From Azospirillum agricola (GTDB lineage Bacteria; Pseudomonadota; Alphaproteobacteria; Azospirillales; Azospirillaceae), in the NCBI RefSeq assembly GCF_017876095.1, contig NZ_JAGINM010000015.1:1-64000 (forward strand): a DNA stretch of 64,000 nt, read 5' to 3'. Positions 41,961-50,611 of this stretch are shown piece after piece. Below the pieces are notes generated by a model. The model did not search any database. It worked only from the letters and a program-made list of their open reading frames with translations, and was not told the origin of the DNA. Position numbers and translations under genes: made by a program. The first letter of the stretch is position 1, and each line of letters opens with the position of its first letter.

Positions 41961-42757
41961 TCCGTCCCGTCGCGGCGGCCGTCGCGGCGGCGCTCGCCGC
42001 AACGTTGCCCGGCTGGGCCGGCGGCGCGGCCCTGGCCCAGGACGCCGCCCAGGGGCAGGTCCGCGCGCTGGTCGAGGCCAAGCGGCACGCCGTGCTGTCG
42101 GCCGAAATCCCCGGCCGCATCGCCCGGCTGGGGGTCGAGGCCGGTCAGGGCTTCAAGGCCGGCGAGGTGCTGATCGCCTTCGATTGCGCCAGCTATCAGG
42201 CCGAGCTGGACGCCGCGCGCGCCCAGTTGAACGCGGCGGAGGTGACGGCGCGGGTCAACCGCAAGCTCAACAGCCTGCGCTCGATCGGCGAGGCCGAGGT
42301 CCAGTTGGCCGAGGCCAAGGCGCAGGTCGCCCGCGCCGACGTCCGCAAATACGACGTCCAGGCCAAGCGCTGCGAGATCCGCGCGCCCTTCGACGGGCGG
42401 GCGGTCGAGCGGCGCATCCAGGAGCACGAGTCGGTCCCCGCCGGGGCGCCGCTTCTGGAAATCCTGTCCGACCGCGACCTCAAGGTGGAGCTGATCGTGC
42501 CGTCGTCCTGGCTGGTCTGGCTGAAACCGGGTCAGCGCTTCGACCTGCGGGTGGACGAAACCGGGGCGTCGCTGCCCGGCGAGGTGGTGCAGCCCGGCGC
42601 CAAGGTCGATCCGGCCAGCCAGTCGGTGAAGGTCACCGCGCGGCTTCTCGGCGACAACGGCCCCGCCACCGGTCTGACCGCCGGGATGAGCGGCACCGCG
42701 GTCTTCCCGCTTCAGGCGCTGTCCTCCCTGCCCGCCAAGCCGGCCGCCACTCCGTGA
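41957..42757 (+). CDS. HlyD-family periplasmic adaptor with a cleavable signal peptide
   Basis: About 266 residues from the GTG at 41957, which overlaps the upstream stop as GTGA and gives a clean signal peptide (MIRPVAAAVAAALAATLPGW, ending ALAQ). An ATG at 41903 inside the TolC gene would add 18 basic residues. The mature protein has the split lipoyl domain (HAVLSAEIPGRIARLGVEAG and KRCEIRAPFDGRAVERRIQE) around a short helical hairpin (about 85-135), then a beta-barrel domain. It has no membrane anchor, so it is a free periplasmic adaptor, presumably linking the TolC-like duct to the membrane components encoded next. Confidence 0.86.
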   Translation: MIRPVAAAVAAALAATLPGWAGGAALAQDAAQGQVRALVEAKRHAVLSAEIPGRIARLGVEAGQGFKAGEVLIAFDCASYQAELDAARAQLNAAEVTARVNRKLNSLRSIGEAEVQLAEAKAQVARADVRKYDVQAKRCEIRAPFDGRAVERRIQEHESVPAGAPLLEILSDRDLKVELIVPSSWLVWLKPGQRFDLRVDETGASLPGEVVQPGAKVDPASQSVKVTARLLGDNGPATGLTAGMSGTAVFPLQALSSLPAKPAATP

Positions 42758-42779
42758 GCTTGGCCCCGATGAATCCAGC

Positions 42780-44153
42780 ATGAGCGAGCCGGGCATGAGC
42801 GGCATCAACCCGTCCGCCGCCAACCCGGTCAACGGCCTGCTGCTTCTGCTGGAGTTGCAGCGGCAGGCGTGGCGGCTGACGGCGGCGGCGGAGCTGCGCT
42901 ACCACATCGTCAACCAGACCCGCCGGCTGATCGCCTACCGGCAGGCCGCCTTTCTGGCCCTTCCGCCCGGACGCAACCGTCCGGCGCTGGAGGCGGTGTC
43001 GAACATCGCGGTGCTGGAGCCGAACGCCCCCTTCGCCCGCTGGCTGGAGGACGCCGCCCGTGCCGTCGCCGCCGGGCCGGAGGGCCGGACCATCCACGTC
43101 GTCGATCCCGCCGCGCTGCCCCCGCCCGTGCGCGCCGCCTGGGGCGAGTGGGGACCGGCCCAGGCGCTGTGGTGCCCGCTGGCGGGGCCGGACGGCGTGC
43201 CGCGCGCCGGCCTGTGGCTCGGCCGCGACGAGCCGTGGACCGACGGCGAGCTGCTGCTGCTTGGGCATCTGGCGGAGGGTTACGGCCACGCCTGGTGGGC
43301 GCTTGCCGGCAAGCGGGCGCGCAAGCCGGGGCCGCGGCGCGCGGTGCTGCCGCTGCTGGCGCTGGCGCTGACCGGCGGGGTGCTCGCGCTGCCGGTGCCC
43401 ATGTCGACCCTGGCGCCGGCCGAGATCCGCGCCAGCGACCCGGTGATCGTCGCCGCCCCGCTCGACGGGGTGATCGAACGCTTCCACGTCCAGCCCAACG
43501 AGACGGTGGCGGCCGGCCAGCCGCTGTTCAGCTTCGACGCCACCGTGCTGCGCAGCCGCCACGAGGTCGCCGCCAAGGGCCTGACCCAGGCCGAGGCGGA
43601 GCTGCTGACCGCCTCCCAGGCCGCCTTCGCCGACCCGCAGACCAAGGCGCGCGTCGGCCAGCTCCGCGCCCAGGTCGAACTGCGCCGCGCCGAACTGGGG
43701 CTTGCCCGCGACCTGCTCGACCGGGTGACGGTGCGGGCGGAGCGCGCCGGGCTCGCCGTCTTCACCGACACCAACGACTGGCTCGGCAAGCCGGTGGCGG
43801 TCGGCGAGCGCGTGCTGACGCTGGCCGACCCGCAGGCGCCGGAGATCGACATCCAGGTGGCGGTCGGCGACGCGCTGGTGCTGGAGGAGGGGTCGAGGGT
43901 CGAGCTGTTCCTGAACGTCGATCCGCTGCGCCCGCTGCGCGCCCGGCTGACCCACGCCAGCTACGAGGCCGGCCTCTCGGCGGCGGGGGTGCTGTCCTAC
44001 CGGGTCAAGGCGGCGCTGGAGGCCGACCCCGGCCAGCCGCCGCCCCGCATCGGCCTGCGCGGCACCGCCAAGATCCTGGGCGAGCGGGTGCCGCTGGCCC
44101 TCTACCTGTTCCGCCGCCCGCTCGCCCTGCTGCGCCAGACGCTGGGCATCTGA
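42780..44153 (+). CDS. Membrane-anchored HlyD adaptor with a cytoplasmic GAF-like domain
   Basis: 457 residues. Residues 1-180 are soluble and look like a small GAF-type sensor domain (YHIVNQTRRLIAYRQAAFLA, later WGPAQALWCPLAGPDGVPRA). One membrane helix lies near 187-206 (AVLPLLALALTGGVLALP). The periplasmic rest is HlyD-like, with split lipoyl halves (DPVIVAAPLDGVIERFHVQP and LDRVTVRAERAGLAVFTDTN) around a helical hairpin. The arrangement would let an internal signal gate the export channel. GAF is a tentative call from the predicted pattern only. Gaps of 22 and 28 bases to the neighbours place it in the operon. Confidence 0.8.
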   Translation: MSEPGMSGINPSAANPVNGLLLLLELQRQAWRLTAAAELRYHIVNQTRRLIAYRQAAFLALPPGRNRPALEAVSNIAVLEPNAPFARWLEDAARAVAAGPEGRTIHVVDPAALPPPVRAAWGEWGPAQALWCPLAGPDGVPRAGLWLGRDEPWTDGELLLLGHLAEGYGHAWWALAGKRARKPGPRRAVLPLLALALTGGVLALPVPMSTLAPAEIRASDPVIVAAPLDGVIERFHVQPNETVAAGQPLFSFDATVLRSRHEVAAKGLTQAEAELLTASQAAFADPQTKARVGQLRAQVELRRAELGLARDLLDRVTVRAERAGLAVFTDTNDWLGKPVAVGERVLTLADPQAPEIDIQVAVGDALVLEEGSRVELFLNVDPLRPLRARLTHASYEAGLSAAGVLSYRVKAALEADPGQPPPRIGLRGTAKILGERVPLALYLFRRPLALLRQTLGI

Positions 44154-44181
44154 GCGCGCGACCGCCCGAAAGGACGCCGCC

Positions 44182-46389
44182 TTGTCCATTGCCCTCACCG
44201 GCAGCGCCGCTGCTCCTTCGCCCAGCCGCAACCCGCCGGACAAAGTCCGGCTGCCGGCGCTGCGCGACGACCTGGCGCTGCTGCCGGCCCCCGCCGGGCT
44301 GGACGGGGCGCCGGGCTGGACCATCCACGACCCGGTGCGCAACCGCTACTTCCGCATCGGCCCGCAGGCCTTCGCGCTGATCGCCCACTGGCATCTCGGC
44401 GCGCCGCGCGCCATCGCCGCGGCGGTGGCGGCGGAAAGCCTGTTCGAGCCGACCGCCGACGACGTGATGGGCTTCTACCAGTTCCTCGCCGCCAACAACC
44501 TGACCGTCACCGCCGACACCGCCTATCTGGCGCGGCAGGCGGCGGCGCGCGAGACCGGCTGGTTCTGGTGGCTGGTCCACAACTACCTGTTCTTCCGCGT
44601 TCCCCTGTTTCGGCCCGACCGCTTCCTGTCGGCGACGGTCGGCTGGGTGGCGCCCTTCTACAGCCGGGCATGGCTGATCATCGTCCTGCTGGCCGGGGTG
44701 GCCGGGCTGCTGCTGGCGGCGCGGCAGTGGGACGCCTTCCTGCACACCTTCCAGCATTTCTTCAGCCCGGAGGGGCTGGCGCTCTACGGCGTCACGCTGC
44801 TGGGCACCAAGATCTGCCACGAGCTGGGCCACGCCTACACCGCCAAGCGCTTCGGCTGCCGGGTGCCGACCATGGGGGTGGCCTTCCTGGTGATGTGGCC
44901 GGTGCTCTACACCGACACCACCGACGCCTGGAGGCTGGTCTCGCGCCGGCAGCGGCTGGCGGTCGGCGCCGCCGGCGTGCTGACCGAGCTGACCATCGCC
45001 GTCTTCGCCACGCTGGCCTGGAGCTTCCTGCCCGACGGGCCGCTGCGCAGCGCCGCCTATTTCCTGGCGACGGTCAGCTGGGTCACCACACTGGCGATCA
45101 ACCTCAGCCCCTTCATGCGCTTCGACGGCTATTACCTGCTGTCCGACGCGCTCGACGTGCCGAACCTCCAGGACCGCGCCTTCGCGCTCGCCCGCTGGAG
45201 GCTGCGGGAATGGCTGTTCGGGCTGGGCGAGCCGGCACCGGAGCCGATGCCGCCGCGCCTGCGCACCACGCTGCTGGTCTATGCCTACGTCACCTGGGTC
45301 TACCGGCTGGTGCTGTTCCTCGGCATCGCGCTGCTGGTCTACCATGTCGCCATCAAGGTTTTGGGGATCCTGCTGTTCGCCATCGAGATCGGCTGGTTCG
45401 TCGCCCGCCCCCTGTTCGCCGAGTTCCGGGCGTGGTGGGGGCTGCGCGACCGTTTCCGCGCCAACGGCCGCACGCTGCTGACGCTGCTCGGGCTGGCCGG
45501 CGCGGTCGGGCTGGCGGTGCTGCCGGTGACGACGACGGTGTCGGTGCCGGTGGTGTGGCGGTCCTCCGGCTTCGCGACCATCTACGCCCCCTTCCCCGCC
45601 CGGCTGGAGGAAACGCTGGTCAGGCCCGGCCAGACCGTGGCCGAGGGCGAGCTGCTGTTCCGCCTCGCCGCCCCGGACCTGGACGGCAAGCTCCGGCAGG
45701 CGACCCTGCGCATCGACTGGATGCAGGACCAGATGGCGAGGCTGTCGTCGAGCCGCGAGCAGCTCGACCGGCTGCGGGCGATGGAGGAGGATCTGGCGGC
45801 GGCTTTGGCCGAACGGCAGGGGCTGCTCGACAGCCGGACCCGGCTGGAGGTGCGGGCGCCGCTGTCCGGCACGGTGACCGACCTGGAGGACGCGCTGCTG
45901 CCCGGCCGCTGGCTGGGTCCGAAGCTGCCGCTGGCCACGGTGGTGTCGCCGGGGGCGGGCGAACTGGTCGGCTATGTCGGCGAGGGCGATTTCGACCGGC
46001 TGCAACCGGGGGCGGCGGCGCGCTTCCATCCCGACGACCCGCTGCGGGCGCGGCTCGGCGCGCGGGTGCGGGCGGTCGATCCGGTCAGCGTGGCGGTGCT
46101 GGACGTGCCGGCCCTCGCCTCGCTCCATGGCGGCTCGGTGGCGGTGGAGGGGCAGGCCGGCCAAGCGGGCTCGGGGACGGGACCGGGAGCCGTCTCCAGC
46201 CGCGCGGCGCTCACCCCCGTGGAGGCGGTCTACCGCATCGCCTTCGACGTCGAAAGCGGCGGCGACGCGGCGAAGGGGCCGCCGCACGTCACCCGCGGCG
46301 TCGCCCGTGTCGAGGGCGAGGCCCGCAGCCTTGCCGAACGCTTCTGGCGCGCCGCCGCCGCCGTCCTCATCCGTGAAACCGGGTTCTGA
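44182..46389 (+). CDS. M50-type membrane metalloprotease fused to PqqD-like and HlyD domains
   Basis: 735 residues, TTG start with AAGGA eight bases upstream. Residues about 25-110 resemble a PqqD-like winged helix that binds peptides (TIHDPVRNRYFRIGPQAFAL). A polytopic membrane block follows (about 155-460) with the zinc motif HELGHA (His 213, Glu 214, His 217). The distal motif NLSPFMRFDGYYLL supplies Asp 315, the site-2 protease (M50) ligand set. The C-terminal part (about 460-735) is HlyD-like (GFATIYAPFPARLEETLVRP, coiled hairpin, RLEVRAPLSGTVTDLEDALL). All three zinc ligands are present, so it is probably catalytic. It occupies the place where an ABC exporter would be expected and may process and pass the giant protein into the duct. 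That role is inference. Confidence 0.85.
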   Translation: MSIALTGSAAAPSPSRNPPDKVRLPALRDDLALLPAPAGLDGAPGWTIHDPVRNRYFRIGPQAFALIAHWHLGAPRAIAAAVAAESLFEPTADDVMGFYQFLAANNLTVTADTAYLARQAAARETGWFWWLVHNYLFFRVPLFRPDRFLSATVGWVAPFYSRAWLIIVLLAGVAGLLLAARQWDAFLHTFQHFFSPEGLALYGVTLLGTKICHELGHAYTAKRFGCRVPTMGVAFLVMWPVLYTDTTDAWRLVSRRQRLAVGAAGVLTELTIAVFATLAWSFLPDGPLRSAAYFLATVSWVTTLAINLSPFMRFDGYYLLSDALDVPNLQDRAFALARWRLREWLFGLGEPAPEPMPPRLRTTLLVYAYVTWVYRLVLFLGIALLVYHVAIKVLGILLFAIEIGWFVARPLFAEFRAWWGLRDRFRANGRTLLTLLGLAGAVGLAVLPVTTTVSVPVVWRSSGFATIYAPFPARLEETLVRPGQTVAEGELLFRLAAPDLDGKLRQATLRIDWMQDQMARLSSSREQLDRLRAMEEDLAAALAERQGLLDSRTRLEVRAPLSGTVTDLEDALLPGRWLGPKLPLATVVSPGAGELVGYVGEGDFDRLQPGAAARFHPDDPLRARLGARVRAVDPVSVAVLDVPALASLHGGSVAVEGQAGQAGSGTGPGAVSSRAALTPVEAVYRIAFDVESGGDAAKGPPHVTRGVARVEGEARSLAERFWRAAAAVLIRETGF

Positions 46390-46461
46390 CCGCCGCACGG
46401 AACCGCCTTGCGGAGCGGCGGAAGCGGCGGCGCCGTTCACCGCGCGGCCCGGCCCGTGGGT

Positions 46462-48093
46462 TCAGGTCGCGAACTCCAGCGTCACCTGACTGCCCTGGCC
46501 GGGGCGGCTGTCGATCCGCATCTGGCCGCCATGCGCCTCGATCAGCGACTTGACGATCGACAGGCCGAGCCCGGTCCCCTGCCCCGGACGGGTGGTCAGG
46601 GCCGATGCCTGGCCGAAGGGCACCACCGCCTGGCGCAACTGCTCCGCCGTCATGCCGACTCCGGTGTCGGTGATGCGCAGGACGCAACGCCCGCTCACCC
46701 CGCGCCCGATGGCGATGTGGATGCGGCCGCCCTCCGGCGTGAACTTCACGGCGTTGCTCAGCAGATTCAACAGCATCTGCTTCAGCGCGCGCTCGTCGGC
46801 GACGACCGGGGGGATCGCCGGCGGGCGGCTGATCTCCATGCGGATGAGCTTCGGCTCGGCCTGGGGGGTCACGATGCGGACCGCCCATTCGACGACGGCG
46901 ACCGGATCGACCGGCTCCAGATGCAGCTCCATCCTGCCGGCCTGCAACCGCGACAGGTCGAGAATGTCGTCGATCAGCGTCAGCAGATGCCGGCCGGAGG
47001 CGTGGATGTCCTTGGCGTAGTCGGTATAGCGCGGCATCGCCTGCGGCCCCAGCATCTGGTCCTTGATGACTTCCGAAAAGCCGAGGATGGCGTTGAGCGG
47101 GGTCCGCAGCTCGTGGCTGACACGGGCCAGGAAGTCGCGGTTGACCGCCAGCGCCGCCTCCAGCCGCTCGGCGTTGCGGTGCTGGGCCAGCAGGAAGCCG
47201 GCGACGGTCACGATGGACAGGCTGAGCAGCGCCGCGATGGCCAGCATGTGGCGGCGCAGCCCGGCGACGGCCGTCTCCATGTCGACCAGCGCCGCGCCCA
47301 CGGCGATGACCAGCGGATAGCCCTGGACCTGCCGGTAGGCGTAGGCGCGGCGCTGGCCGTCGGCAAGGCTGGTCTGCCAATAGACGCCGATCGGCGCCGC
47401 GCTCATCGCCGCCCACATTCCCGACCGGCTGATGGACAGGCCGACTCCGTCGTTCCCCCCCTGCTTGACCCCCCGCGCGCGGATGACATGATCGAGCCCG
47501 ACCAGCGACACCACCCCGTGCGGGCCGATGTCGGCCTGCCGGTAGAAGTCGGACAGATAGTCGGGATCGACGTTGGCCGCGACGACCCCGGCGAAGCGGC
47601 CGTCGGCGTCGTCGATCCGGCGGGTGAAGCGCAGCAGCGGCCGCCCGGTTTCCGACCCGGCATAAGGCAGGCCGACGCGCATCAGCGAGCGGCCCACCCC
47701 CTGGTGGAAGGGAAGGATGGCCTCGTCGTCCAGCAGCTCGTCCCGCCTGTGTCCGGCGCTGCGGAAGACCAGGGCGCCGGTGCGGTCGAAGACGCTGAAA
47801 TGATGGATCAGGTTGTGGTCGTACAGCCCCTCGTCGACGATCCGCCGCGCCTGCGCGAGACCGCCCTCGGCATGCTTCGCGACGAAGTTCTTCAGCGTGA
47901 TGTCGATCTCGTGCAGCGTGCGGCCGGTGCTGCTCTCATAGGCGCGGGCGGTGGTTTCGGCCCCGGCGATGGCGTCGCGCTTCTGGCTCTCGAACAGCGC
48001 GTCGGCCATCTGGAAATAGCCGATCCACACCACCGCCAGCGCGATGGCCGCCGCCAACGGCACGCCCAGCCGGAAGGGCACCGGGTTCCTCAC
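46462..48093 (-). CDS. Sensor histidine kinase with a periplasmic Cache-like domain
   Basis: 543 residues from a GTG at 48093. TM1 is at about 6-28 and TM2 at about 283-305 (AIAALLSLSIVTVAGFLLAQ). Between them lies a double-Cache-like sensor region (HHFSVFDRTGALVFRS, later GVVSLVGLDHVIRARG). The kinase core is complete: phospho-acceptor His 327 in RVSHELRTPLNAILGF, N box LLNLLSNAVKFTPEGG, G1 ITDTGVGM, and G2 GQGTGLGLSIVKSL. No response regulator is encoded nearby, so it is an orphan. It is convergent with the secretion operon, separated by 72 bases; a link to it is possible but not shown. Confidence 0.92.
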   Translation of the reverse strand: MRNPVPFRLGVPLAAAIALAVVWIGYFQMADALFESQKRDAIAGAETTARAYESSTGRTLHEIDITLKNFVAKHAEGGLAQARRIVDEGLYDHNLIHHFSVFDRTGALVFRSAGHRRDELLDDEAILPFHQGVGRSLMRVGLPYAGSETGRPLLRFTRRIDDADGRFAGVVAANVDPDYLSDFYRQADIGPHGVVSLVGLDHVIRARGVKQGGNDGVGLSISRSGMWAAMSAAPIGVYWQTSLADGQRRAYAYRQVQGYPLVIAVGAALVDMETAVAGLRRHMLAIAALLSLSIVTVAGFLLAQHRNAERLEAALAVNRDFLARVSHELRTPLNAILGFSEVIKDQMLGPQAMPRYTDYAKDIHASGRHLLTLIDDILDLSRLQAGRMELHLEPVDPVAVVEWAVRIVTPQAEPKLIRMEISRPPAIPPVVADERALKQMLLNLLSNAVKFTPEGGRIHIAIGRGVSGRCVLRITDTGVGMTAEQLRQAVVPFGQASALTTRPGQGTGLGLSIVKSLIEAHGGQMRIDSRPGQGSQVTLEFAT

Positions 48094-48284
48094 GCCGTAC
48101 GCTCCACCGTTCCATGCCTCCCCGACCGGATTGCTGGGACCGGACCGCGACCACCCCGACCACATCCACGGGCCATGCGCCCCGCGGGGCGATGGGCCAG
48201 GGTCGATCGGGCGGAGCGTCGCCGGATCCGTCAGAGGATCCGACAATTCGATTTCAATATAAAATTGGCTTCCCCACCCGGCTG

Positions 48285-49442
48285 TCAAGGGAAGCGGCGG
48301 CGCAGCCTGTCGATGGCGGCGTCGAGCACCTCTTCGCGTTTGGAGAAGCAGAAGCGGATGCAGCTCCGCGGCGCGTTCTCGACGAAGAAGGCGCTGACCG
48401 GGATGGCGGTCACCCCGGCCTCGGCGACCAGACGGCGGCAGAACTCCTGGTCGTCGCCCTCGAAGCCGAAGCGCGCGACGTCGGCCACCACGAAATAGGT
48501 GCCGGCCGACGGCAGCACGTCGAAGCCGACGGAGCGCAGCCCCTCGGCCAGCCGGTCCCGCTTGGCCTGGAGCCCGGCGGCCAGCCCGGTGAAATAGGCA
48601 TCCTCCTTGCCCAGCCCGTAGGCGACGGCGGTCTGGAGGTTGGGCGGGGTGGTGAAGGTCAGGAACTGGTGGGCCTTGGCGACCGGCTGGAGCAGATGCG
48701 GAGCGCCGGTGACGTAGCCGACCTTCCAGCCGGTCAGCGAAAAGGTCTTGCCGGCCGAGCCGATCTTCAGGCAGCGGTCGCGCAGGCCCGGCAGGGTCAT
48801 CAGCGGAATGTGGGCGCGGCCGTCGAAGACCAGATGCTCGTAGACCTCGTCGCAGACCGCCAGCGTGTCGAAGCGCAGCATGAACTCGGCGATCAGCTCC
48901 AGCTCCGGGCGGCTGAACACCTTGGCCGCCGGGTTCAGCGGGTCGTTGACCAGGACCAGCTTGGTCTTCGGCGAGAAGGCGGCCTCCAGGTCGGCGCGGG
49001 TGAAGCTCCAGTCCGGGGCCTTCAGCGAGACGAAGCGCGGCACGCCGCCGGCCAGACGCACGATCGGCAGGTAGCTGTCGTACATCGGCTGGAACAGCAC
49101 CACCTCGTCGCCGGGGTTGATCAGGCCGAGCAGGCAGGCGGTCAGCGCCTCGGTGGCGCCCGACGTCACCATCGTCTCGGTCTTCCAGTCGACATCGAGG
49201 CCGTAGAAACGCTTGGCGTGACCGGCCACGGCCTGCCGCAGATCCGGCGTGCCCATCATCGAGGGGTACTGGTTCCAGCCGGTCAGCAGCGCGTCGGACG
49301 CCGCCGCCAGCACGTCGGCCGGACCGCCGTCGTCGGGGAACCCCTGGCCCAGGTTGATCGCGCCATGCTCCTCCGACAAACGGGACATGACCTCGAAGAT
49401 CGTGGTGCCATAGCTCGACAGAATCGCGTTGCCCGACTTCAC
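48285..49442 (-). CDS. Class I/II PLP-dependent aminotransferase (YbdL/kynurenine-aminotransferase-like)
   Basis: 385 residues, fold-type I. The opening SGNAILSSYGTTIFEVMSRL followed by GAINLGQGFPD is characteristic of the methionine/glutamine-phenylpyruvate/kynurenine aminotransferase group. The PLP Lys is in GSAGKTFSLTGWKVGY (about residue 232), and the C-terminal Arg region is SCIRFCFSKREE. The start is taken as the GTG at 49442, because GGAGG lies five bases upstream; the TTG at 49454 overlaps that ribosome-binding site. It probably uses a 2-oxo acid acceptor in methionine salvage or aromatic amino acid metabolism; the exact substrate is uncertain. Confidence 0.92.
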   Translation of the reverse strand: MKSGNAILSSYGTTIFEVMSRLSEEHGAINLGQGFPDDGGPADVLAAASDALLTGWNQYPSMMGTPDLRQAVAGHAKRFYGLDVDWKTETMVTSGATEALTACLLGLINPGDEVVLFQPMYDSYLPIVRLAGGVPRFVSLKAPDWSFTRADLEAAFSPKTKLVLVNDPLNPAAKVFSRPELELIAEFMLRFDTLAVCDEVYEHLVFDGRAHIPLMTLPGLRDRCLKIGSAGKTFSLTGWKVGYVTGAPHLLQPVAKAHQFLTFTTPPNLQTAVAYGLGKEDAYFTGLAAGLQAKRDRLAEGLRSVGFDVLPSAGTYFVVADVARFGFEGDDQEFCRRLVAEAGVTAIPVSAFFVENAPRSCIRFCFSKREEVLDAAIDRLRRRFP

Positions 49443-49523
49443 CGGTGCCTCCAAGCCTCAAGCGGACGCACAAGATGGAGGCGGCGGCGGGTGGATGTCC
49501 AGCGTCACGGCCCTGCGCGGGGC

Positions 49524-49817
49524 TCAGCCCTGCATGCGCTTCTTCTGGCGGCGGACGCGCAGCTTCACCCGGAAACGCTCGACCGGGCCGAGCACGCGCG
49601 GATAGCGGCGCTTCATCCGCACGAACAGGCGCCGCGCGTCGGCGGAGTTGCGCAGCACCAGCACGCCGCCCAGCAGCATGACCGGCAGCCCGCCCGGCCC
49701 CGGCAGCGGCGAGATCAGCACGCCCAGCGCGATGATCGTGCAGCCGGTGCCGATCAGCGCCAGCTGGCGCATGCGGGCAAAGGTGGGAATCGACGTCTCG
49801 GTGTCGCTGCGAGGCAT
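49524..49817 (-). CDS. Small PGPGW-type membrane protein
   Basis: 97 residues. It has two hydrophobic segments (about 18-35 and 43-57) joined by the motif PLPGPGGLPVMLLGGVLVLR, which matches the PGPGW putative transmembrane family. The C-terminal 35 residues are very basic (RMKRRYPRVLG, later RVRRQKKRM) and cytoplasmic. The function is unknown. It stands alone 81 bases upstream of the aminotransferase start on the same strand. Confidence 0.78.
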   Translation of the reverse strand: MPRSDTETSIPTFARMRQLALIGTGCTIIALGVLISPLPGPGGLPVMLLGGVLVLRNSADARRLFVRMKRRYPRVLGPVERFRVKLRVRRQKKRMQG

Positions 49818-49923
49818 CGCGGGTTCGAACGCTCCAAATGGCCGGTCACCGCCATATGGGGAGGAACGCCGACGTGAAAAGAGCCCCCTCCCCCTTTGGA
49901 CGGATTCGCCGGCGGGAAGTCCG

Positions 49924-50391
49924 TCAATGCAGGGCGTGGCCGGGGACCTTCGGCTCCCGGTCGAGCCGGGCCGGGTCGAGCCGGCTCAGCACGGCGTTCA
50001 GCTCGGCCGGCTTCGGGTCCCAGCCGAACTCCCGAGTCAGCAGGTCGCGCGCGGTGCCGGCGCGATGCGCCAGCGGATCGCGGTCCGGACACGCGGCGGA
50101 CGGCGGACGCCGATCGACGCAGCTTTCCAGCATCAGCCGGATCATCCGCTCCCGCTTGGCGGCGTCGACGAAGCCGGACTTGTCGAAATAGAGCTTGGTG
50201 AATTCCATCTCGGCCAGCCGGGCCGAACTCTTGGGGTCGCCGACCAGCACGGCGGCCACCACCTCGACGCAGCGCCCGGCATAGGCCGGCAGGGGCGCCG
50301 TTCCGTCGTCCGCGCGGTCGAGGAGCCGCGCCGGCAGATCGACCAGCCGCCCGGAAACGTCCTTCACCAGATACCGGCGCCACACCTGCAT
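49924..50391 (-). CDS. Hypothetical protein
   Basis: 155 residues with no family I recognise, soluble and without a signal peptide. It starts MQVWRRYLVKDVSGRLVDLP. The middle part (KSSARLAEMEFTKLYFDKSG) is helical, and two Cys flank an Arg/Pro-rich loop (SCVDRRPPSAACPDRD). Similar conserved hypothetical proteins seem common in Azospirillum-like genomes; no role can be given. The gene is isolated by about 100 and 220 bases from its neighbours. Confidence 0.62.
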   Translation of the reverse strand: MQVWRRYLVKDVSGRLVDLPARLLDRADDGTAPLPAYAGRCVEVVAAVLVGDPKSSARLAEMEFTKLYFDKSGFVDAAKRERMIRLMLESCVDRRPPSAACPDRDPLAHRAGTARDLLTREFGWDPKPAELNAVLSRLDPARLDREPKVPGHALH

Positions 50392-50513
50392 GGTTCAGCC
50401 TCCCGCCCGGCCGAGCCGGTCCATGGGCCCGCAAGACCCCAAGCCTACACCAGTCGGCGGGGAGACGGAACCTGCCAAAGCGGCCGAGCCCGCGCTTGCC
50501 GGCGCCGGGCCTT

Positions 50514-50611
50514 GAGTTTCATGCGTTCAATAAGAAACGCATGAAACTCCAGCCTTGTGATGACGAGCGGATTCACGCTTCAAACCGATTCCGGTTTTGC
50601 GCGATCCGCTC
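50514..50611. repeat. Compound palindromic interspersed repeat
   Basis: The first part is GAGTTTCATGCGTT with a perfect 14-base complement and an eight-base loop (50514-50549). The second part has GAGCGGAT (50565) pairing with ATCCGCTC (50604) around an inner AAACCG-ATTC-CGGTTT stem. The last arm runs into the stop codon of the transporter gene at 50611. Its form is that of the mobile palindromic repeats scattered through alphaproteobacterial genomes; it may also terminate transcription. Confidence 0.75.
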
